Assembly: GCF_910588665.1 (NCBI RefSeq)
Contig: NZ_CAJUPR010000005.1
Coordinates: 25,579-89,578, forward strand
Direction: 5' to 3'
Source of the DNA: an uncultured Brachyspira sp.
GTDB taxonomy: Bacteria > Spirochaetota > Brachyspiria > Brachyspirales > Brachyspiraceae
Length of the DNA: 64,000 nt
Part shown: positions 44,460 through 53,477 of the stretch, one piece after another
Position numbering within the stretch: position 1 is the stretch's first letter
How the letters are laid out: every line of letters starts with the position of its first letter
Made by a program: the position numbers and the translations under genes
The notes under the pieces: model-generated
Seen by the model: only the letters and a program-made list of their open reading frames with translations
Told to the model about the DNA's origin: nothing
The model's database searches: none

Positions 44460-45131
44460 TTAAACCATACTTTTTTCTTTATATTCATTTCTGAAATAAT
44501 CGCAGTACTGAGATACAGAACATTTAGAACATAAAGGAGAAATTGGTCTGCATAGATTTTGACCGTATACTACCAAAGTATCATTATAAACTTTCCAATA
44601 TTCCTTAGGAAGTTTATCTCTCAAAGCAAATTCAGTTTCATCAGGGGTTTTTGTACTCACATATCCGAATCTGTTAGATATTCTATGAACATGGGTATCC
44701 ACGCATATACCGTCTTTATCAAAAGCTTCAGTTACAACCAAATTGGCAACTTTTCTTCCAACACCTCTAAGTTTTAAAAGCTCATCTATTTCATCGGGTA
44801 CATTTCCATTAAAATCGTCTATAATCATTTTTGATGCTTCCAATATATTTTTAGCCTTTACCTTATAAAAACCTACAGGATATATAAGGCTTATTATTTC
44901 CTCTTCCGTAAGCTTAAGCATATCTTTGGCATTTCCCGCTCTCTCAAATAATCTCATAGAAGCATCTCTGGTTGTGGGATCTTTAGTTCTAAGAGAAAGC
45001 ATAGTTGATATTAAAATTTTATAGGCGTCTCTATTGGTAAGTATTTTTATCTCCGTTACCACAGGCATAGACATTTTTTTTGTTACTTCAATAAGTTCTT
45101 TCATTATCAGATGAATATCATTATCATTCAT
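44460..45131 (-). CDS. nth: endonuclease III
   Basis: The start is the ATG at 45131 with TTGAGG just upstream; reading from the TTG inside that site adds five residues. The 223-residue protein has the HhH-GPD core: LLKLRGVGRKVANLVV with the catalytic lysine, VDTHVHRISNR with the catalytic aspartate, and the C-terminal 4Fe-4S loop (CRPISPLCSKCSVSQYC). It excises oxidised pyrimidines and cleaves the abasic site in base excision repair. It follows the DUF3298 gene by 30 bp on the same strand. All catalytic and cluster residues are present. Confidence 0.96.
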   Translation of the reverse strand: MNDNDIHLIMKELIEVTKKMSMPVVTEIKILTNRDAYKILISTMLSLRTKDPTTRDASMRLFERAGNAKDMLKLTEEEIISLIYPVGFYKVKAKNILEASKMIIDDFNGNVPDEIDELLKLRGVGRKVANLVVTEAFDKDGICVDTHVHRISNRFGYVSTKTPDETEFALRDKLPKEYWKVYNDTLVVYGQNLCRPISPLCSKCSVSQYCDYFRNEYKEKSMV

Positions 45132-45160
45132 AAAAATAAACCTCAATTAAAAATAATCTA

Positions 45161-46210
45161 TTATTTATCAAATAAGTACCAAAATTTAGAATCGGTTTTT
45201 ACAAACGGCTTTAATTCCAAGTATGTAAAATCAATCTCTATAATGCCTTGAGCATAGTCCGCTATTTTATATAAAGGCCATATAAATTTTATTCCGTAAG
45301 GCGTAACATCATAAATATCGCTTAATTCTATAGAATAAAAATCAAAAAAATCTTTCTCTGTAAAGTTTCTAAGTAATTTGGATCTCATTAAACGGATTAA
45401 CTCTCTGTCATTTTTATTTTCTATTAATTCGGAAAGACTATTTCCTATTTTTTCTCCGCTTGAAATCAAGTATATAGAGGGTGAAAAATTATATATTCCA
45501 TGAATTCCGCCTGTATAAGTATAATTATATAAAGAAAAAGATATTATATTCTCATCTAAATAAGAAACATTTATTTCTTTTTTCATATAAAAATCATCTT
45601 TGCTGTATGAAGATTCTTTCCAAACATTATATTCATCAATAATAGAATTATTTAAAAGAAGAGATATTCTGTCAGAGTTTAAAGATTTAACACCATCCAC
45701 ATCTAAAGATATTCTATCCAAATTATTAAGATTTTTTTCGTTTTTTATTATGACGGCATCTTTGCTGGATTCAAATTTTTTATCATTATAGTTTAATTCT
45801 AATGAAGAGTTTATAATTTCAAGATAATTAATAGGATATTTATTATCATTAGAAAACTCAAAATTATAGTTATTTTCTCCGTCAAAAGAATGCCATTTTC
45901 CTGAAAAAACAAAATTATTTAATACTATATCATCAAAGTATCCTGTTATTCTATTATTAACGCTTTCTTCAATCTTAATTTTATTGTTTAATATATTGCC
46001 TTTTATATTTATAAACTGATATATTGTGTCATAATAATATTTACCTGTAATCTCATTATTATTTATATATAAATACATATAAATTTTAGATTCCCCTATA
46101 TACCCGCTGCAAAAATAAAACTGCTTAACTGATAACTGAGGAGATTTAGAAAATAATATATTTGAATAGAAAGCAAATATTAATACAAAAAATATTTTTA
46201 ATAATTTCAA
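45161..46210 (-). CDS. exported DUF3298-type protein
   Basis: The 349-residue protein has a signal peptide (LLKIFFVLIFAFYSNILFS), an N-terminal beta-rich repeat region with GKYYYDTIYQFINIKGN, which could be a small lipocalin-like fold, and a C-terminal DUF3298-like domain. The latter shows ISFSLYNYTYTGGIHGIYNF and ends FIWPLYKIADYAQGIIEIDF. DUF3298 domains occur in the extracytoplasmic part of RsiV and related envelope proteins that bind lysozyme or other ligands. Whether this one does so is unknown. It lies between nth and a terminator after tpiA. Confidence 0.75.
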   Translation of the reverse strand: MKLLKIFFVLIFAFYSNILFSKSPQLSVKQFYFCSGYIGESKIYMYLYINNNEITGKYYYDTIYQFINIKGNILNNKIKIEESVNNRITGYFDDIVLNNFVFSGKWHSFDGENNYNFEFSNDNKYPINYLEIINSSLELNYNDKKFESSKDAVIIKNEKNLNNLDRISLDVDGVKSLNSDRISLLLNNSIIDEYNVWKESSYSKDDFYMKKEINVSYLDENIISFSLYNYTYTGGIHGIYNFSPSIYLISSGEKIGNSLSELIENKNDRELIRLMRSKLLRNFTEKDFFDFYSIELSDIYDVTPYGIKFIWPLYKIADYAQGIIEIDFTYLELKPFVKTDSKFWYLFDK

Positions 46211-46263
46211 AATATACTCTTCATAATTTTTAATTTTATTATATATATTAATAAAAATAAAAC

Positions 46264-46290
46264 AAGGGCAGTGCTAAAAAGCATGCCCTT
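46264..46290 (-). terminator. terminator after tpiA
   Basis: On the minus strand AAGGGCA and TGCCCTT pair, extended by GCA/TGC past a single bulged base, around a 6-nt loop and followed by a T-rich tract (GTTTTATTTTTATT). It lies 22 bp after the tpiA stop codon. Confidence 0.8.
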
Positions 46291-46311
46291 TAAATAAAAC
46301 TAGATATATAA

Positions 46312-47073
46312 TTATTTAGCTGAATAATTAACTATTCTTGCAAATTTATCCGCATCTAATGATGCTCCTCCAACTAAAGCACCATCTATATTAGGCATAT
46401 TAAGCAAATCATCTGCATTTTTTTCATTAACACTTCCGCCGTAAAGTATAACCATATTGCAGGCTGCAGATTCATTATAAATAGATTTTAAAGTTTCTCT
46501 TATAGTTTTATGCACATCGTCTGCATCTTGAGGAGTGGCGGTTTTTCCTGTTCCGATAGCCCAAACAGGTTCATAAGCTATAACAACTTTTTCAGCTTCT
46601 TCCACGCTTAAACCTTTGAATGCCGCTTTAGTCTGAGTACTTACCACATCGGAAGTAATTCCCTTTTCTCTCTCTTCCAAATGCTCTCCTACGCATAAAA
46701 TAGGTATAAGATTTTTATCCAACGCTTTTTTTACTTTTTTATTTATAAGCTCATCTTTTTCCAAAAAAATATCTCTGCATTCAGAGTGTCCGATAATAAC
46801 ATATTTGCATCCTACAGCTAAAAGCATATCTGCAGAAATCTGGCCTGTAAAAGCTCCCTTATCTTCATAATATAGATTCTGAGCTCCTAATTTAATATTA
46901 GTGCCTTTAACAGCATTATAAACATCGCTTAAACAAGTGAATGTCGGAGCTATCATAATATCTCTGTCTTTTACATCTTTAACCAAATCTTTTAATTGAT
47001 TAACCAGATCCAAAGCCTCCTTATTAGAATTATTCATTTTCCAGTTTCCAGCTATAAGTTTTTTTCTAGCCAT
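46312..47073 (-). CDS. tpiA: triosephosphate isomerase
   Basis: The 253-residue protein has the family residues in order: AGNWKMNNS with the catalytic lysine, GAQNLYYEDKGAFTGQISAD, VIIGHSE with the catalytic histidine, AYEPVWAIGTGKTAT with the catalytic glutamate and loop 6, and LYGGSVNEKN and DGALVGGASL for phosphate binding. It interconverts glyceraldehyde-3-phosphate and dihydroxyacetone phosphate. The normally invariant HSERR motif reads HSECR here, replacing the first arginine by cysteine. The isochorismatase-family gene is 26 bp upstream on the same strand. Confidence 0.97.
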   Translation of the reverse strand: MARKKLIAGNWKMNNSNKEALDLVNQLKDLVKDVKDRDIMIAPTFTCLSDVYNAVKGTNIKLGAQNLYYEDKGAFTGQISADMLLAVGCKYVIIGHSECRDIFLEKDELINKKVKKALDKNLIPILCVGEHLEEREKGITSDVVSTQTKAAFKGLSVEEAEKVVIAYEPVWAIGTGKTATPQDADDVHKTIRETLKSIYNESAACNMVILYGGSVNEKNADDLLNMPNIDGALVGGASLDADKFARIVNYSAK

Positions 47074-47099
47074 TTTTAATCCCCTTAATTTTTTATATA

Positions 47100-47663
47100 T
47101 TAGTTATCTTTTAATAATTTACTTACATCTTTAAAACAAGAAACCTTGCAGTTTTCTATATGTGCAAACATTATCATCTCTGTAGTTACTATATTAGCTC
47201 CGAGATTAGCCATTTGCCTCAAAGCTGTATCCTTGCTCTCTCTGGTTCTGGAAGTACAGGCATCTGAAACTACATATACATTATATCCGTTTTCAAGCAA
47301 ATGAACCACACTGTAATAAACACATACATGTGCTTCTATACCGAAAACCACTATATTACATTTATTGATGGAATTAAATTCATTTACAAAATCTTCTGAT
47401 GCGAATATACTGAAATATTCTTTAGCAAACAGTTTATAATTTTTTGGAAATACTATTCTTTCATCAGTACCTCCAAGACCTTTTGGATACTGTTCTGTAA
47501 TCAAAACAGGTATATTATGCATATCTGCTGTCCTAAAAAGAAGGTTGGTATTCTTTATAACATTCTCAGAATCACAAACTGCAGGCGCTAATTTAGCTTG
47601 TTCATCTATACAAATATATAAAGCACTGTCTTTATTGATTAAAGGGTCTTTCATTAATTTCAT
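47100..47663 (-). CDS. isochorismatase/nicotinamidase-family hydrolase
   Basis: The 187-residue protein has the cysteine hydrolase triad arrangement: an aspartate in LYICIDEQAKLAP, a lysine in LFAKEYFSIFAS, and the nucleophile in VFGIEAHVCVYYSV. The central PVLITEQYPKGLG and SDACTSRTRES segments resemble YcaC-like members rather than dedicated nicotinamidases. The family hydrolyses amides or vinyl ethers and the substrate is unknown. It precedes tpiA by 26 bp, probably in the same transcript. AAGGAG lies 6 bp before the ATG. Confidence 0.85.
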   Translation of the reverse strand: MKLMKDPLINKDSALYICIDEQAKLAPAVCDSENVIKNTNLLFRTADMHNIPVLITEQYPKGLGGTDERIVFPKNYKLFAKEYFSIFASEDFVNEFNSINKCNIVVFGIEAHVCVYYSVVHLLENGYNVYVVSDACTSRTRESKDTALRQMANLGANIVTTEMIMFAHIENCKVSCFKDVSKLLKDN

Positions 47664-47734
47664 AATTAACTCCTTGAATATAAATATTATATTTACAATA
47701 TTATATTGTAAAATAAAAAAAATACAAATAAAAA

Positions 47735-47760
47735 AAGGGGAAACTATTAGTCTCCCCCTT
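47735..47760 (-). terminator. terminator after flaA
   Basis: AAGGGGA and TCCCCCTT pair around an inner ACT/AGT stem, with a T-rich stretch following on the minus strand. It lies about 36 bp downstream of the flaA stop codon. Confidence 0.75.
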
Positions 47761-47796
47761 AATTTATTAATTAGATTTTATTTACAAAACTAACTA

Positions 47797-48729
47797 TTAC
47801 TGAGCTTGCTCCTGAGCAGCTGCTGCACCATCTTGTGTGCCACCATCACCTATGCGTCTTTGTTCAAGTTCTCTTAACTGAGCTTGTTCGCGTATTCTAG
47901 CCGCTTCTATAGCTTGTTTTCTGTCATTTTCAGTTTTTAAGATTTGCCAAGTAGCTTCATCGTCAATATCTTCTTCAAAATCAACAACTACCACATCATA
48001 CTCAACTGTAACATCTTTAATATAAGTAATGAAGTCTCCGCCTTTAGTATCTTTAATTCTATAGAAACCTAAAGAATCTAATTTAATGGAAGGTATCATT
48101 CTAGGATATAGAGGCTCTCTTACCAATACTCTGTCTCTGATATTAGGTAAATATTCTCTGTTCTCCCATTTTACTTGTCTCCAGCCGTCAAAATAAAGAT
48201 AACCCATAGGATAAGATTTTAATTCGCCGAACTGATTTTGTAAGTTTACAAAGTAGCTAACTAAATAATTACGTCCGTAAACCCAAGAACTAATAGATTT
48301 AATTTCGCCTACATTATGTATAACACCTTTACCTTCTGTATATTTAGTACCGTCAGTACCGCCATACATTTCAAGTTCAAATAAAGGTTTTACTAAAGCG
48401 TAACTATTCCAAGCAGCTAATGGGAAATGTACTCTTATACCAAGAACCTTACCTGCTTCCCAAGCACCGTTGTTGCCTTTACTGTCTACGTTAGTAACAT
48501 AAGAATTTCTGCGATTTTCAGTTAATCTAGCAGATTCATTAAGCCATACTACCCAGTTATCATTATAAAGATTTTCTGCAACTGGAACCACTTCATTTTC
48601 CTCACCTTCTCCTGCCTGTAAATTATCAGCATTGCCTGTTATAGCAAAATCAATTAAAGTTGAGTTTGTCAAACCGTAAGCAGATGCGGCGATAAAAAGG
48701 GAAGTAAATATTACGAATAACTTTTTCAT
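47797..48729 (-). CDS. flaA: periplasmic flagellar filament outer-layer protein FlaA
   Basis: The 310-residue protein has a signal peptide (KKLFVIFTSLFIAASAYG) and then a FlaA-family sequence with VVWLNESARLTENRRNSYV, KVLGIRVHFPLAAWNSYALV and FELEMYGG. The tail (GDFITYIKDVTVEYDVVVVD) is followed by a charged helical end and an Ala/Gln-rich terminus (GAAAAQEQAQ). FlaA sheathes the flagellin core of spirochaete periplasmic flagella and affects stiffness. A near-perfect promoter (TTGACA, 17 bp, TATAAA) and AAGGAG site precede it, consistent with strong sigma70-type rather than sigma28 transcription. A terminator follows, so it is monocistronic. Confidence 0.95.
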   Translation of the reverse strand: MKKLFVIFTSLFIAASAYGLTNSTLIDFAITGNADNLQAGEGEENEVVPVAENLYNDNWVVWLNESARLTENRRNSYVTNVDSKGNNGAWEAGKVLGIRVHFPLAAWNSYALVKPLFELEMYGGTDGTKYTEGKGVIHNVGEIKSISSWVYGRNYLVSYFVNLQNQFGELKSYPMGYLYFDGWRQVKWENREYLPNIRDRVLVREPLYPRMIPSIKLDSLGFYRIKDTKGGDFITYIKDVTVEYDVVVVDFEEDIDDEATWQILKTENDRKQAIEAARIREQAQLRELEQRRIGDGGTQDGAAAAQEQAQ

Positions 48730-48776
48730 AATTTATTGCACTCCTTGTACTAATTAATAAGCATAATAATATAACT

Positions 48777-48805
48777 TTTATACACTAAATTTCTTAATTT
48801 GTCAA
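48777..48805 (-). promoter_or_regulatory. near-consensus promoter for flaA
   Basis: The minus strand carries TTGACA and TATAAA separated by exactly 17 bp, about 47 bp before the flaA start codon. It faces away from the promoter at 48835. Confidence 0.85.
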
Positions 48806-48834
48806 GCAAATTTAATTAAAAAATAAATCAATAT

Positions 48835-48863
48835 TTGACATTATCTATTATTTAATGTAAAAT
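48835..48863 (+). promoter_or_regulatory. promoter for the SDH-type protease-like gene
   Basis: TTGACA and TAAAAT are separated by exactly 17 bp, about 44 bp before the start codon at 48908. The flaA promoter is back to back, only 30 bp away. Confidence 0.75.
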
Positions 48864-48907
48864 CTAATATTAAGAATGTAATTATGTAAATAAAAAAGGG
48901 TTATGAT

Positions 48908-49924
48908 ATGGCTTCTAAAAAAACAACTGCTAAAAATCAAACTATAAAACCTCCTATATTATTTTCCAAAACTCAGGATATTATAAGTAAAATTTCAAAT
49001 CAATTAGACGCTCCTCTGCTTTCATATTGGAATTCAAACGGAGGAAGCGTATGTCAGAATGATGTTATTGTTTTATCGGATATACTTAAGCATATAGGAA
49101 AATGCGATAAAATATATTTCTTTATAAAAAGTTCAGGGGGGAGCGGTCAGGCATCTTTAAGAATAGTGCATCTTCTTAGACAATCATGCAAGCATTTGGT
49201 GGCTCTGCTGCCTTTAGAAGCTGCAAGCGCCGCTACAATGCTTTGCTTGGGAGCCGACGAAATACAAATGGGACCTTTGGCTTTTCTTACTGCAGTTGAC
49301 ACATCTCTTCAGCATGAATTATCGCCTATAAATAAAGATAATAGTTTAGTATATGTAAGTCAGGACGAATTGGCAAGGGTAATAAAACTATGGAAGGAAC
49401 AGGCTGGAAATAATGACAATAATCCTTATGAGCATATATACAAATATATACATCCCTTAGTGCTTGGAGCTGTGGACAGAGCATCAAGCCTCTCTATAAA
49501 GCTTTGCAAAGATATTTTATCATATCATATGGATGATCAGAAATTAATAGATGATATATCCAATTCTCTTAATTCAGCATATCCTTCTCATAATTATCCT
49601 ATAACTATAAAAGAAGCAAAAAAATTAGGACTTAATGTTAAAGAAATGGATGAAAAATTAAATGAATCTTTAATGTCATTAAATGAGTATTATTCGGAGA
49701 TGGGACAAAAATCATGCACAGATTATGACGAGTTCAATTACCATGATAATGAAATACTTAATATACATGAAGGAAGCACTATACAAATATACTATCAAGA
49801 GGATAAGGACTGGCATTATAGAGCTGAAGAAAGAAGATGGATTCCTATGAATGACAACAGCGGCTGGATAAAAAATACATTAATAAACGGAAAAGAAAAT
49901 AAAAATAAATTTCATATTAGATAA
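48908..49924 (+). CDS. SDH-family (ClpP/crotonase-fold) serine protease-like protein
   Basis: The 338-residue protein matches the serine dehydrogenase proteinase family (SDH_sah): the oxyanion-type loop KSSGGSGQASLRIVHLLR and the nucleophile segment PLEAASAATMLCLGADEIQM with a serine near residue 107, then GPLAFLTAVDTSL. This is the same fold as SppA and ClpP. The first ~15 residues are basic and hydrophilic and no signal peptide or membrane helix is seen, so it is probably cytoplasmic. The C-terminal ~100 residues are acidic and aromatic-rich and not recognised. Proteolysis is inferred from the family. Confidence 0.82.
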   Translation: MASKKTTAKNQTIKPPILFSKTQDIISKISNQLDAPLLSYWNSNGGSVCQNDVIVLSDILKHIGKCDKIYFFIKSSGGSGQASLRIVHLLRQSCKHLVALLPLEAASAATMLCLGADEIQMGPLAFLTAVDTSLQHELSPINKDNSLVYVSQDELARVIKLWKEQAGNNDNNPYEHIYKYIHPLVLGAVDRASSLSIKLCKDILSYHMDDQKLIDDISNSLNSAYPSHNYPITIKEAKKLGLNVKEMDEKLNESLMSLNEYYSEMGQKSCTDYDEFNYHDNEILNIHEGSTIQIYYQEDKDWHYRAEERRWIPMNDNSGWIKNTLINGKENKNKFHIR

Positions 49925-49939
49925 TACCGCTTATTAATG

Positions 49940-50776
49940 CTATCTTATGCTTTGACTATAATCATTTTGATTTTTTCTTTTGTGTAATAATTTCTTTATA
50001 GGTTTAAATAATATATCGCTTATCCATGCATTATTTGTTGGAAAGACTCTTCTTCTTGATATAAATAATATGCATTTGCCTACCCATAATACCTTGCTGC
50101 TGAAACTGCATACATCATTGGAATACTGAGCATCATCTCCGTCTCCTATTTTTACCTTCCATCCGCCAGATTTTCTGGCTATTTCTGTTTTTACCGCTAT
50201 TCCTGTAGTATGCGTTCTATTCGGGACATTCCATATACTAATAAATTTTTTATTATCCTTCATCATATTAAACCATCTTAATATCCAAGGAACAAATTGA
50301 ACTGGAAAGCGTTTCATCATAAATCTGGGGCAATGCCTTATAAAACTTACATAACTCTTAGAATATTTTTCCGGCAGAACATCATAAAAAGCCTCAAGCA
50401 AAGCATAAGTTTTGCATAATGTTGCATCGGTTTTGCCTTCTATTATAGGTCTTACCATATTATCTATAAAATTATCGGATACGGCAACATCAGCATCAAA
50501 AAATATTATAACCTTTCCCAAAGCATCTCTAAGTCCTGTATTTCTCATATACTGAACATCAGACTTTTTATCATTATGAAGTATTTTTAAATACCTCTCC
50601 CCGTATGTTGTTTTAAATTCTTCAGCTATTTTTAATGTATTATCTGCAGAAGAATCATCTATTAATACAATTTCAATTTTTAAATCTGTTTTCTGATTCT
50701 TTATAGAATCAAGTAATATAGGCAAATATTTTTCTTCATTAAATGCTGTTATAACTAAAGTAACATCGTAATACAT
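49940..50776 (-). CDS. family 2 glycosyltransferase
   Basis: The 278-residue protein has a GT-A fold: VTLVITAFNEEKYLPILLDS at the N-terminus, IEIVLIDDSSADNT, the metal-binding motif IFFDADVAVS, and a downstream GDGDDAQYS acceptor-side aspartate region. A basic tail (RRRVFPTNNA, KKLLHKRKNQND) could contact the membrane, but there is no clear membrane helix. It probably adds a sugar to lipooligosaccharide, a surface glycan or flagellin, because a GT9 gene lies 5 bp upstream on the same strand. Donor and acceptor are unknown. Confidence 0.9.
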   Translation of the reverse strand: MYYDVTLVITAFNEEKYLPILLDSIKNQKTDLKIEIVLIDDSSADNTLKIAEEFKTTYGERYLKILHNDKKSDVQYMRNTGLRDALGKVIIFFDADVAVSDNFIDNMVRPIIEGKTDATLCKTYALLEAFYDVLPEKYSKSYVSFIRHCPRFMMKRFPVQFVPWILRWFNMMKDNKKFISIWNVPNRTHTTGIAVKTEIARKSGGWKVKIGDGDDAQYSNDVCSFSSKVLWVGKCILFISRRRVFPTNNAWISDILFKPIKKLLHKRKNQNDYSQSIR

Positions 50777-50781
50777 TATGC

Positions 50782-51774
50782 TTATCCTAATGTCAGTAAA
50801 ATACTTTCAAATTTGCTTATAACCTCTTCAGGCTTTATTATACTTCTGCATTCAAAGGTTTTAAGTCTGCATTTCTTGCCGCCGCATATACAGGCAGGAT
50901 TATCAACTTTTTTCTCTATAATATGACTGTTTATGCCTATCGGACAATTTTGATAAGAAGGCGTTGAAAAATATAATGCCAAAGTAGGTATTCCGACTAT
51001 AGAAGCCACATGCATAGCTCCGGAATCATTTCCTATAAATCCGTCGCATAAGCTTAAAACTGCGGCTATCATATCCAATGACATATAAGGTATAATAGGA
51101 TAATTTAAAAGCATTGCCGATATTTTATCCGATATTTCTTTTTCATTCGGAGTGGTTATAAATAATGTTAAAGCATCATACTTTTTTGATAAATAATTAG
51201 CAGTTTCGGCAAAATACTCTTCCATCCAAATTTTACCAAAACTATTAGTAGCGCCTATTCCATAAGCAAATATTTTTTTATTATGCGGATTAATTTCTCT
51301 TAAATATTCTTTAGCTTTTATCATAACCTCTTCTTTTATATTTAATTTAATTGAAGGTCTTTCATCATAAATATCAAGAGTTTTAAGCAAATTAATATAG
51401 TAATCGGCTGTATGTATCCATCTTATTTCTTTTCTGCTCACTGCATCGGTAAGCATAAAAGATCTATAGTCCGATTTATATCCTATTCTTATTTTTATAC
51501 CATGACCAAATATTCTAAATGCGCTTTCAAATGAATTTGGAAAAAGCAAAGCCGCATCAAAATTATATTTTTTTAAATGAGGAAATCTCTTCAATTCTAA
51601 GCAGTCATCAAATAAATCAATTGCCTTAAATATTCCGAACATAGATTTTTTTGCCATTACTGTAATTTTTATATCTTTATATTTTTCTTTTATCAGATAT
51701 ACTGCAGGCATAGACATAATGATATCTCCAAGCCAATTGGGAGCATGTATAAGTAAATTTTTAATATCTTTCAT
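50782..51774 (-). CDS. family 9 glycosyltransferase (heptosyltransferase type)
   Basis: The 330-residue protein has the GT9 signatures APNWLGDIIMSMPAVYLIKE at the N-terminus and GFIGNDSGAMHVASIVGIPT in the C-terminal half, where ADP-heptose is bound. RIGYKSDYRSFMLTDAV and the terminal cysteine-rich stretch (CICGGKKCRLKTFEC) fit the WaaF-like subgroup. Such enzymes add heptose or related sugars to the LPS or LOS core. Whether this organism's core contains heptose is not visible here. It is the middle of a tight four-gene minus-strand cluster with gaps of 5, 16 and 8 bp. Confidence 0.92.
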   Translation of the reverse strand: MKDIKNLLIHAPNWLGDIIMSMPAVYLIKEKYKDIKITVMAKKSMFGIFKAIDLFDDCLELKRFPHLKKYNFDAALLFPNSFESAFRIFGHGIKIRIGYKSDYRSFMLTDAVSRKEIRWIHTADYYINLLKTLDIYDERPSIKLNIKEEVMIKAKEYLREINPHNKKIFAYGIGATNSFGKIWMEEYFAETANYLSKKYDALTLFITTPNEKEISDKISAMLLNYPIIPYMSLDMIAAVLSLCDGFIGNDSGAMHVASIVGIPTLALYFSTPSYQNCPIGINSHIIEKKVDNPACICGGKKCRLKTFECRSIIKPEEVISKFESILLTLG

Positions 51775-51790
51775 AACACATAATTAAAAG

Positions 51791-52558
51791 TTAAATATCG
51801 TCTAAATCAATAAAATCATTCATAAATTTTTCATAGCCTAATATTATATTTTTATAAACATTTCCTTCCATTTTTATTAAATTATTAGACTTTCTAAGAT
51901 TTATAAAATATTCATAAAGCATAGAGAAATCATTTTTAAAAGTATTTTTCCAAATATCTTTTGCAGATTCAGAAACATTGATAGTTTTAGAGTTTATTAT
52001 AATATATCTAAGCCTGCCAGCTTTACCCGAATAAGCAGAAATTACAATATCTATATGCTTGTCATTAACAAAGCATAATTGATCCTGATAATATATTGAA
52101 TTAATGATACTTTCATTTATAGGTATTAATTTTTCATTTTCATCTATATAATTATTAGAATAATAATTAATTCCGTTAAATGACAAACTAATATAGAATG
52201 GCTCTAATTTTACTTTCATAGATTTTATCTCTATCAGAGTCTTTGCCAAATTAGTTAAAACAATATCATTTAATTTCATTATAATATTATTTTCATATCT
52301 TTCCATATCTACTATAACGGAACTATGCATTTGATTAAAGCCTATATAGTCAATACTCTTTCCAAGCCTCATAGAATTAGAAAATAAGAAATTTTTATAA
52401 ACGGTATCAGATACATAATATCTTTCAAAAGTTTCAGAATCTAAAATTACAGCATCTTTATCTGAGCGTCCCTGATACTGACTGTAAAATATAGTTTCAT
52501 ATACATTAGGCGAAAGCATAGAAGCTATCTCATATAATCTTAAATTACTGTAATCCAT
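51791..52558 (-). CDS. hypothetical protein between GT9 and a P-loop ATPase
   Basis: The 255-residue protein is soluble, with no signal peptide, membrane helix, cysteine motif or nucleotide-binding loop that I can see. It is a mixed alpha/beta sequence with aromatic-rich strands (NVYETIFYSQYQGRSD, KLEPFYISLSFNGINYYS) and a helical C-terminus ending in acidic residues (DFIDLDDI). It starts 8 bp below the P-loop ATPase gene and ends 16 bp above the GT9 gene, so it is translated within the same operon. No family is recognised. Its close coupling to the ATPase suggests a client or partner. Confidence 0.65.
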   Translation of the reverse strand: MDYSNLRLYEIASMLSPNVYETIFYSQYQGRSDKDAVILDSETFERYYVSDTVYKNFLFSNSMRLGKSIDYIGFNQMHSSVIVDMERYENNIIMKLNDIVLTNLAKTLIEIKSMKVKLEPFYISLSFNGINYYSNNYIDENEKLIPINESIINSIYYQDQLCFVNDKHIDIVISAYSGKAGRLRYIIINSKTINVSESAKDIWKNTFKNDFSMLYEYFINLRKSNNLIKMEGNVYKNIILGYEKFMNDFIDLDDI

Positions 52559-52566
52559 AAATTAAA

Positions 52567-53256
52567 CTATATAACATTTCCTACACTTTTTATATCATAA
52601 TCAATTATAAATAAATCATACCTTAAAGACATTTTTAAATTATCATTATAAAATCTACTGTCTATGCAGCTGAATTTTACAGGAATATTTTTTTCTCTGG
52701 ATAATTCTAAGGCTATATTTTCACCTTTCAATATATCATCAATAGAGGTATAATCCATCAAATGGGTATTATTTACTATGGCTGTAACATTTAATCCAAG
52801 CACTGCTTCTATACTAAGCAAACTGCCTAAAGCAGCTTCAAAAGTAGAGTTCTCTTTTCTGTTTGCATTAATAACAAAAAAAACATCTGTTTCAGAGATA
52901 TCAACATATTTCCTGAAAGATGCAAAAGATAGGCTTCCGACAGAGTTTCCGCCCATATCTATAATACCTATAATATCTTTTCTGTCAAATAAGGAATAAA
53001 CTTCTGCAGACACGGCAGGCAAATCGCTTCCCGACTGAGGCAGATAACTTCCTATAACTTTTATGTTTCTTTTACTTAAATATGAAGAATGCTCTCTGGA
53101 TCTGAAATAAGGATTTACAACATCTAAGTCGGCAATATAAATATCTTTAGATGTGAAATTTCTTATATACATACTGTAATTGACGGAAAAAGTAGTTTTG
53201 CCTGCGCCGTAATGACCGCATATTATTGTTACCCTGCCGTATTTACTATTGTTCAT
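52567..53256 (-). CDS. SIMIBI-class P-loop ATPase (GHYGAGKT family)
   Basis: The 229-residue protein starts with a Walker A loop (IICGHYGAGKTTFSVNY) and then IADLDVVNPYFRSREHSSYL, LPAVSAEVYSLF and IIDMGGNSVGSLSFASF. These fit the small ParA/CobB-like ATPases that in firmicutes often accompany 2-oxoacid:ferredoxin oxidoreductase genes. No oxidoreductase is nearby; instead an unknown protein and two glycosyltransferases follow within 16 bp each. It is the first gene of that cluster. The ATP-dependent task is not known. Confidence 0.8.
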   Translation of the reverse strand: MNNSKYGRVTIICGHYGAGKTTFSVNYSMYIRNFTSKDIYIADLDVVNPYFRSREHSSYLSKRNIKVIGSYLPQSGSDLPAVSAEVYSLFDRKDIIGIIDMGGNSVGSLSFASFRKYVDISETDVFFVINANRKENSTFEAALGSLLSIEAVLGLNVTAIVNNTHLMDYTSIDDILKGENIALELSREKNIPVKFSCIDSRFYNDNLKMSLRYDLFIIDYDIKSVGNVI

Positions 53257-53477
53257 TATAAATAATCCCCTAAAACAATATCACATTTAAAATATACTAT
53301 TTTTAATAATTTTTTCAAATTTTTTTTATAAAAATTATGCCGGCAGCAAAAAATTTAATATATGAAAATTAATGCAAAATAAATTTACTGTACTAAAAAT
53401 GAAAATATATCCGATAAATATAACAAGATTCTATTTTTAATGTTTTAATATAGTAAAATAAAATTAGGAATGAAATA

